Of a stretch of 64,000 bases of DNA, positions 60,736-64,000 are shown piece after piece. The position numbers were made by a program, and so were the translations under genes. The DNA comes from Niastella vici (GTDB taxonomy: Bacteria > Bacteroidota > Bacteroidia > Chitinophagales > Chitinophagaceae). Below the pieces are notes generated by a model. That model was not told where the DNA came from and did not search any database. It saw nothing but the letters and a program-made list of their open reading frames with translations. The DNA lies in the NCBI RefSeq assembly GCF_002077945.1, contig NZ_LVYD01000048.1, positions 124,001 to 188,000 of the forward strand, written 5' to 3'. The first letter of the stretch is position 1. Every line of letters begins with the position of its first letter.

Positions 60736-61023
60736 TTACCAAAATTTCCACCAGGGTTTATATCCTAAATTTCGTAAACCAATTTTCAATGCGGACCTTA
60801 CATAAGGATCGTCATCTAAATTATTTTTGGGATATTTTTCACCAGCAATTTTGAATTGCGCCCGAAAAAGCCCAATTTTTATACGCTCAAATATCCATTC
60901 TACATCATCTTCAGAAATATGAAATTCGGATTGAATGATCTCCATTACTTTTTCTTCATCTTTCAATCCAGTATCCCAAAGGCTTATAATCCTTTCCGCG
61001 ATATTATCTGGGTTCATTTTCAT
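60736..61023 (-). CDS. Small conserved-looking cytoplasmic protein, 95 residues
   Basis: Starts at the ATG at 61023 (a second ATG lies 6 bp on). Helical and acidic: NIAERIISLWDTGLKDEEKVM, FHISEDDVEWIFERIKIGLF, RAQFKIAGEKYPKNNLDDDPYVRSALKIGL and a Trp-rich end (YKPWWKFW). It has no signal or TM. Size and charge resemble immunity or adaptor proteins, but no partner toxin is beside it. Not recognised. Confidence 0.6.
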   Translation of the reverse strand: MKMNPDNIAERIISLWDTGLKDEEKVMEIIQSEFHISEDDVEWIFERIKIGLFRAQFKIAGEKYPKNNLDDDPYVRSALKIGLRNLGYKPWWKFW

Positions 61024-61144
61024 TACTTGCTGGTATTATTATAATTCCAAATTTATATCGCCATTCTTTTTCATCATGCCATTCGTACAAATATATAAAG
61101 CGTTGCCGACACCTTTTCTGTAAATTTCTTATCCTTGCTTTCAT
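61004..61144 (-). CDS. Possible tiny basic protein overlapping the 95-residue gene
   Basis: 46 codons from an ATG at 61144, overlapping the start of the next leftward gene by 20 bp. The text (KARIRNLQKRCRQRFIYLY, EWHDEKEWRYKFGI) is protein-like and basic, whereas its neighbour is acidic. It may be a short gene, a remnant of a longer one, or chance. Confidence 0.28.
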   Translation of the reverse strand: MKARIRNLQKRCRQRFIYLYEWHDEKEWRYKFGIIIIPASNENEPR

Positions 61145-61475
61145 AGTGAAAAAATCCTATCATTAGGGCAAAACTAATTGAAAGGATTTTCACAGTAGTG
61201 AAACGTGGATCTCCTTATGAAATTAGGTTAGCGGCTTAAATTGTTTTGGTACCTGCTTCCGGTTCCTTGGACAGCTTCGTTGCGTCGCAATCCGTTCATC
61301 GTCCATCTCACGGAGCAGCAACCTTTTTTGCAGTCAGTGATGATCTTAAGCAACGAGTTTCTAAGGTCCAGGGTACTTTTACAATAATTTACAAAGTTTA
61401 CATTTGAATTTACAATCCTGACCCTTCAAGCTGAAAGGATCAAAGTAGTTTCGCTGTATCAAACTTTAATAGGAT
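61145..61475. other. 331-bp intergenic region before the Reg_prop gene
   Basis: AAAATCCT and AGGATTTT words at about 61150-61190 form an 8-bp inverted repeat with a long loop. TACATTTG at 61399-61406 fits the minus-7 consensus TAnnTTTG and would start transcription about 63 nt before the Reg_prop ATG, but no TTTG is found at minus-33. Nothing else was seen. Confidence 0.4.
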
Positions 61476-62717
61476 ATGAAAAATAAAAGAAATGTTTTGT
61501 ACAGCCTGATTATCATGCTCGCAGGAGTAATCTATTTTCCCGTACAGGCCCAACAAAAAAATGGCGCTCAGGATACCGTTGAAACCAAAGACGTATCCAC
61601 TTCCCATGGACCCAACAGCTTTGTTCGCACCATCAAGCGAGATCGAAAGGGGAACATTTGGCTTGTTTCAAACGAAGGTATTATCCGTTACGATGGAAAG
61701 TCTTTTACCAATATTACCAGTAAAGTGAGTTCAGCCCGCTTCTGGAATGTTCTGGAAGATCGAAAAGGAAATCTTTGGTTCGGTACCAGAGATTCAGGTG
61801 TTTACTATTACAATGCCCGCCTGAATGACGGAGTCGGGCAGAGGGAATCCCTGCCTACCGGACAGGCAGGCTTTCAAAATTTCACAACCAGGGATGGGCT
61901 TGCTAATGATCGGGTTGGGAATATTTATGAAGATAAAACCGGTAATATTTGGTTCGGCACTGAAAACGGAGTAAGCCGTTATGATGGGAAATCCTTTCAA
62001 AACTTCACAACCAGGGATGGGCTTGCTAATGATCGGGTTGGGAATATTTATGAAGATAAAACCGGTAATATTTGGTTCGGCACTGAAAACGGAGCAAGCC
62101 GTTACGATGGGAAATCCTTTCGAAGTCTTAAAATGAAAGAAGCCCCTTCTGTCACTTCTACTGATTCTTTCCATATTTCAGTTTACCAACATCCGATTCC
62201 AGAAGATAGTTGGATGCATAATGCTGTTAATTCTATCATTGAAGACAAAACAGGAAAACTTTGGTTTGGCACAAGGGGCTATGCCTCCGTTTATGATGGA
62301 AAGACATTTACCACTATAACCAATAAGGATGGTAAATCTTTTGCAAATGTCCGTTCGATAATCAAAGATAAAAAAGGCAATATCTGGCTGGGGGCTTTTG
62401 ATGGCCTTTGGCGCTATGACGGCAGTACATTTACCAATTTTACTCAAAATTTTGTTGGATATATCTACGAAGATAGAAAAGGAAATATTTGGACTAATTC
62501 ACAAAGAGCTAATAATGGCGGGTGGGTACTTTCCCGCTATGATGAAAAGTCATTGACCAATGAAAAGCCAACTGTAACCGAAATAACAAATAAACCAATG
62601 ATCTCCGGGATTTTAGAGGACGATAAAGGAAATATTTGGTTTGGCGCATCTGATGGAGTGTATCGTTATGATGGAAAGACCATCACGGACTTTAAAAGTA
62701 AAGAGGGTCAGAAATAA
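61476..62717 (+). CDS. Reg_prop (two-component regulator propeller) protein without a signalling output
   Basis: 413 residues. Signal peptide 1-26 (GVIYFPVQAQ). The rest is a chain of Reg_prop blades of the pattern 'I-x-x-D-x-x-G-N-I-W-F-G-T-x-x-G-x-x-R-Y-D-G-K-S-F-x-N', each about 41 residues. It ends after the last blade with no Y_Y_Y, TM, kinase or HTH part, so by itself it cannot signal; it may be a secreted binding protein or a broken receptor. A 123-bp unit is duplicated almost exactly inside it, and a short palindromic insert encoding SLPTGQAG interrupts a blade (separate entries). Confidence 0.85.
   Translation: MKNKRNVLYSLIIMLAGVIYFPVQAQQKNGAQDTVETKDVSTSHGPNSFVRTIKRDRKGNIWLVSNEGIIRYDGKSFTNITSKVSSARFWNVLEDRKGNLWFGTRDSGVYYYNARLNDGVGQRESLPTGQAGFQNFTTRDGLANDRVGNIYEDKTGNIWFGTENGVSRYDGKSFQNFTTRDGLANDRVGNIYEDKTGNIWFGTENGASRYDGKSFRSLKMKEAPSVTSTDSFHISVYQHPIPEDSWMHNAVNSIIEDKTGKLWFGTRGYASVYDGKTFTTITNKDGKSFANVRSIIKDKKGNIWLGAFDGLWRYDGSTFTNFTQNFVGYIYEDRKGNIWTNSQRANNGGWVLSRYDEKSLTNEKPTVTEITNKPMISGILEDDKGNIWFGASDGVYRYDGKTITDFKSKEGQK
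61850..61870. repeat. Palindromic insert in the Reg_prop gene
   Basis: CCTGCCT-ACCGGAC-AGGCAGG (7-bp arms) in frame, encoding the SLPTGQAG tract. From memory, closely similar SLPTGQAG/LPAGRQAG tracts recur inside unrelated Bacteroidota proteins, which suggests a mobile palindromic repeat tolerated in coding sequence. Confidence 0.6.
61871..62116 (+). repeat. Tandem duplication of a 123-bp propeller blade
   Basis: 61871-61993 and 61994-62116 are 123-bp copies (41 codons) differing at only about three bases; one change alters Val to Ala (NGVSRY versus NGASRY). The unit equals one blade of the propeller, so the reading frame and the fold are kept. The near identity means the copy arose recently or is kept alike by recombination. 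Confidence 0.95.
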
Positions 62718-62838
62718 GCTGTATTGCCGACAATTTTAAGATGGAATTGTGCTTCAGGCGGTACATTTTCGGCAACGACTAGGGGTCAACATTTTTTACT
62801 CGGTGGTCTTTTAATCAATATACATAATTTACTTCATC

Positions 62839-62876
62839 GAGCCTGAAGGTCTTCGCGGTCTTCAGGCTTTTTTTAT
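62839..62876 (+). terminator. Terminator after the Reg_prop gene
   Basis: AGCCTGAAG (62840-62848) pairs with CTTCAGGCT (62860-62868), perfect 9-bp stem with an 11-nt loop, then TTTTTTT. Confidence 0.9.
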
Positions 62877-62973
62877 TCCTACATTTTTTCGTTTTACACT
62901 CCTTCTCATTTTTTCTGTTCAAATCTATGGTAATCCCGTATCCACACTTATATGCGCGTTCTCCTAGTAGCAG

Positions 62974-63696
62974 CTATTCTATTTCCCTTATATAAAGTGA
63001 TTTAACTTCTACGGCTGTCGGATTGTGCATGTGGCATAATTGAAAGCCTATGCGGCCTTCAGAGAAACCGGCATCGTGAACAATATCAATGGTTTTTACA
63101 CCATTCAGCCATGCTTGTATATGATGACCTTTTGCAATGATATAGTAATGGTTCCAGTCATTCTTCTTTACAATTTTTGAAACAAGGGTATCCGGGAACT
63201 TCTGTACCATGTTGCCCCTGCGTTCTTCCCATAAAGAACCCCAGTAGCCTTTGCCCATATCTACCTGGTAGCCGGGTGCATTGTCCCAGTTAGTAGGATT
63301 GATCCTGACACAGACACCGGAATTTGCATCATCGTCTCCCACCATTTTGATCAGTACATTTAGTTCATAGTCTTTATATGGCTTTTTTGTATAGCTGTAA
63401 TGATGCTCTTTTTCTTTTCCTATTGTACCTATAAGTAAATGATCTTTCAATTGCCAGAAAGCGGGTTCAAATTCCCAGTTGTTCCCGGAGATGAGGAGGT
63501 CTTCCCATCCTTTGCCAGATGGTTTGTCGTTCTTCATTTTTCCGGCAGCCGGTAAAGTATTCTTTAAGGTGGTATCCGGTTGTGCAGCAGCAGAAAAGGG
63601 ATGGAATACCAGCAGAAGAAAAAATGTGTTAAGAAGAAAGACATGGCTCCTGCCATGCACTTTTAATTGAAAAGTATCTTTTTTGTGGCAAGCCAT
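62974..63696 (-). CDS. DUF1080 (3-keto-disaccharide hydrolase-like) secreted protein
   Basis: 240 residues from the ATG at 63696 (a TTG 30 bp upstream gives a longer, charged head). A hydrophobic segment (SHVFLLNTFFLLLVFHPFSAAAQ) serves as signal. The rest is one LamG/jelly-roll DUF1080 domain: WEDLLISGNNWEFEPAFWQLKDHLLIGTIGKEKEHHYSYTKKPYKDYELNV-like order, NSGVCVRINPT, YQVDMGKGYWGSLWEERRG, WNHYYIIAKGHHIQAWLNGVKTIDI, FSEGRIGFQLC and VEVKSLYIREIE. Recent work assigns some members 3-keto-glycoside cleavage. The substrate here is unknown, and no 3-dehydrogenase gene is nearby. Confidence 0.88.
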   Translation of the reverse strand: MACHKKDTFQLKVHGRSHVFLLNTFFLLLVFHPFSAAAQPDTTLKNTLPAAGKMKNDKPSGKGWEDLLISGNNWEFEPAFWQLKDHLLIGTIGKEKEHHYSYTKKPYKDYELNVLIKMVGDDDANSGVCVRINPTNWDNAPGYQVDMGKGYWGSLWEERRGNMVQKFPDTLVSKIVKKNDWNHYYIIAKGHHIQAWLNGVKTIDIVHDAGFSEGRIGFQLCHMHNPTAVEVKSLYIREIE

Positions 63697-64000
63697 TTTT
63701 TTATTAAAGATAAGGATTGATATCAAACGGGAACGATTGAAATGTGAAGCTACAGGATATTGACAATCTATTTACTTCGTGTATCCATATATGATGATCC
63801 CTTCAAAATAAGCACTCCACATTATACCCTCCGCTAAAACCATTTGGCGGTTCGTCGAAGCCGTTTGGAGTCCGTATGAAATTGTATAAAATTCAACGGC
63901 GTTCATTCTTGGACTCTTTTTATTTTAAGTTATCCTACCTTTTGCAGATGTTATAAGCGTTCAAGTTCCTCCTGAAGGAAATTATTTATAACCAAACGAC
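63697..64000. other. 304-bp right-hand edge, no gene identified
   Basis: AT-rich and presumably the promoter side of the leftward DUF1080 gene. CCATTTGG (63839-63846) and CCGTTTGG (63861-63868) recur as similar words 22 bp apart. The window ends before any further gene can be read. Confidence 0.4.

Noticed and set aside
60856-61123. Two 62-codon + strand frames opposite the 95-residue gene
   Set aside because: Hydrophobic shadow of the acidic protein on the other strand.
1-64000. Insertion sequences, transposases, integrases, phage genes or rRNA
   Set aside because: None could be recognised; the signs of rearrangement are gene truncations and repeats without an accompanying transposase.

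Overview
The window looks like chromosomal DNA from a Bacteroidota bacterium, most likely a soil or plant-associated member of the Chitinophagaceae (Niastella/Chitinophaga type; an inference from gene content, not a database match). The signs are a SusC/SusD pair, five proteins with type IX secretion (T9SS) C-terminal sorting domains, a hybrid two-component system, LytS/LytTR signalling, Reg_prop/Y_Y_Y sensors and many glycoside hydrolases. Lipoprotein signals are of the type ending in Ser-Cys-Lys-Lys, and several genes have no good Shine-Dalgarno sequence.

Region 1 (1-10.9 kb) is a fructan utilisation locus. A GH32 enzyme (cut by the window edge), SusD, SusC, fructokinase and a sugar-porter MFS transporter are read leftward. 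The divergent gene is a hybrid two-component sensor with a sugar-binding-protein-like periplasmic domain, the arrangement known for the Bacteroides levan/inulin locus. Region 2 (11-19.8 kb) holds an SPFH/SHOCT protein with a zinc-ribbon membrane partner, an SMP-30-like protein, an acyltransferase-type membrane protein, a LytS/LytTR two-component pair, two conserved unknowns and a lone LytTR regulator. Three ATGTGACG repeats, exactly 22 bp apart, lie upstream of that regulator.

Region 3 (20-27 kb) holds an AT-rich gene fusing an HD domain to an Hsp90-like (GHKL) ATPase, a ZU5-like lipoprotein, two overlapping multi-TM genes and an ATP-grasp protein. Region 4 (27.4-32.5 kb) holds a secreted reprolysin-type protease and a GH29 alpha-L-fucosidase.

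Region 5 (32.8-35 kb) is the most striking. A Ro60-like TROVE/VWA protein is followed directly by three tandem, unannotated RNA units of about 150 nt. Each has a 5' hairpin with a conserved CTTCGA, then a circularly permuted tRNA-like module (T arm, closed acceptor-like stem, D arm), all enclosed by a terminal helix. The helices are kept although their sequences differ between units, which strongly suggests Y RNAs that mimic tRNA.

Region 6 (35-54 kb) is rich in secreted proteins: a GH16 glucanase and a GH18 chitinase sharing a beta-trefoil module, a papain-like protease, an NHL protein, a Reg_prop/Y_Y_Y/LuxR sensor and two large gliding/T9SS type B proteins. Region 7 (54-64 kb) is a mosaic of small regulators, membrane proteins, a cupredoxin, a methyltransferase, a DUF4395 gene coupled to a truncated PLP aminotransferase, a Reg_prop protein with a fresh internal duplication, and a DUF1080 protein. 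Most starts were moved from upstream TTG codons to the first plausible ATG; these choices are stated per gene.
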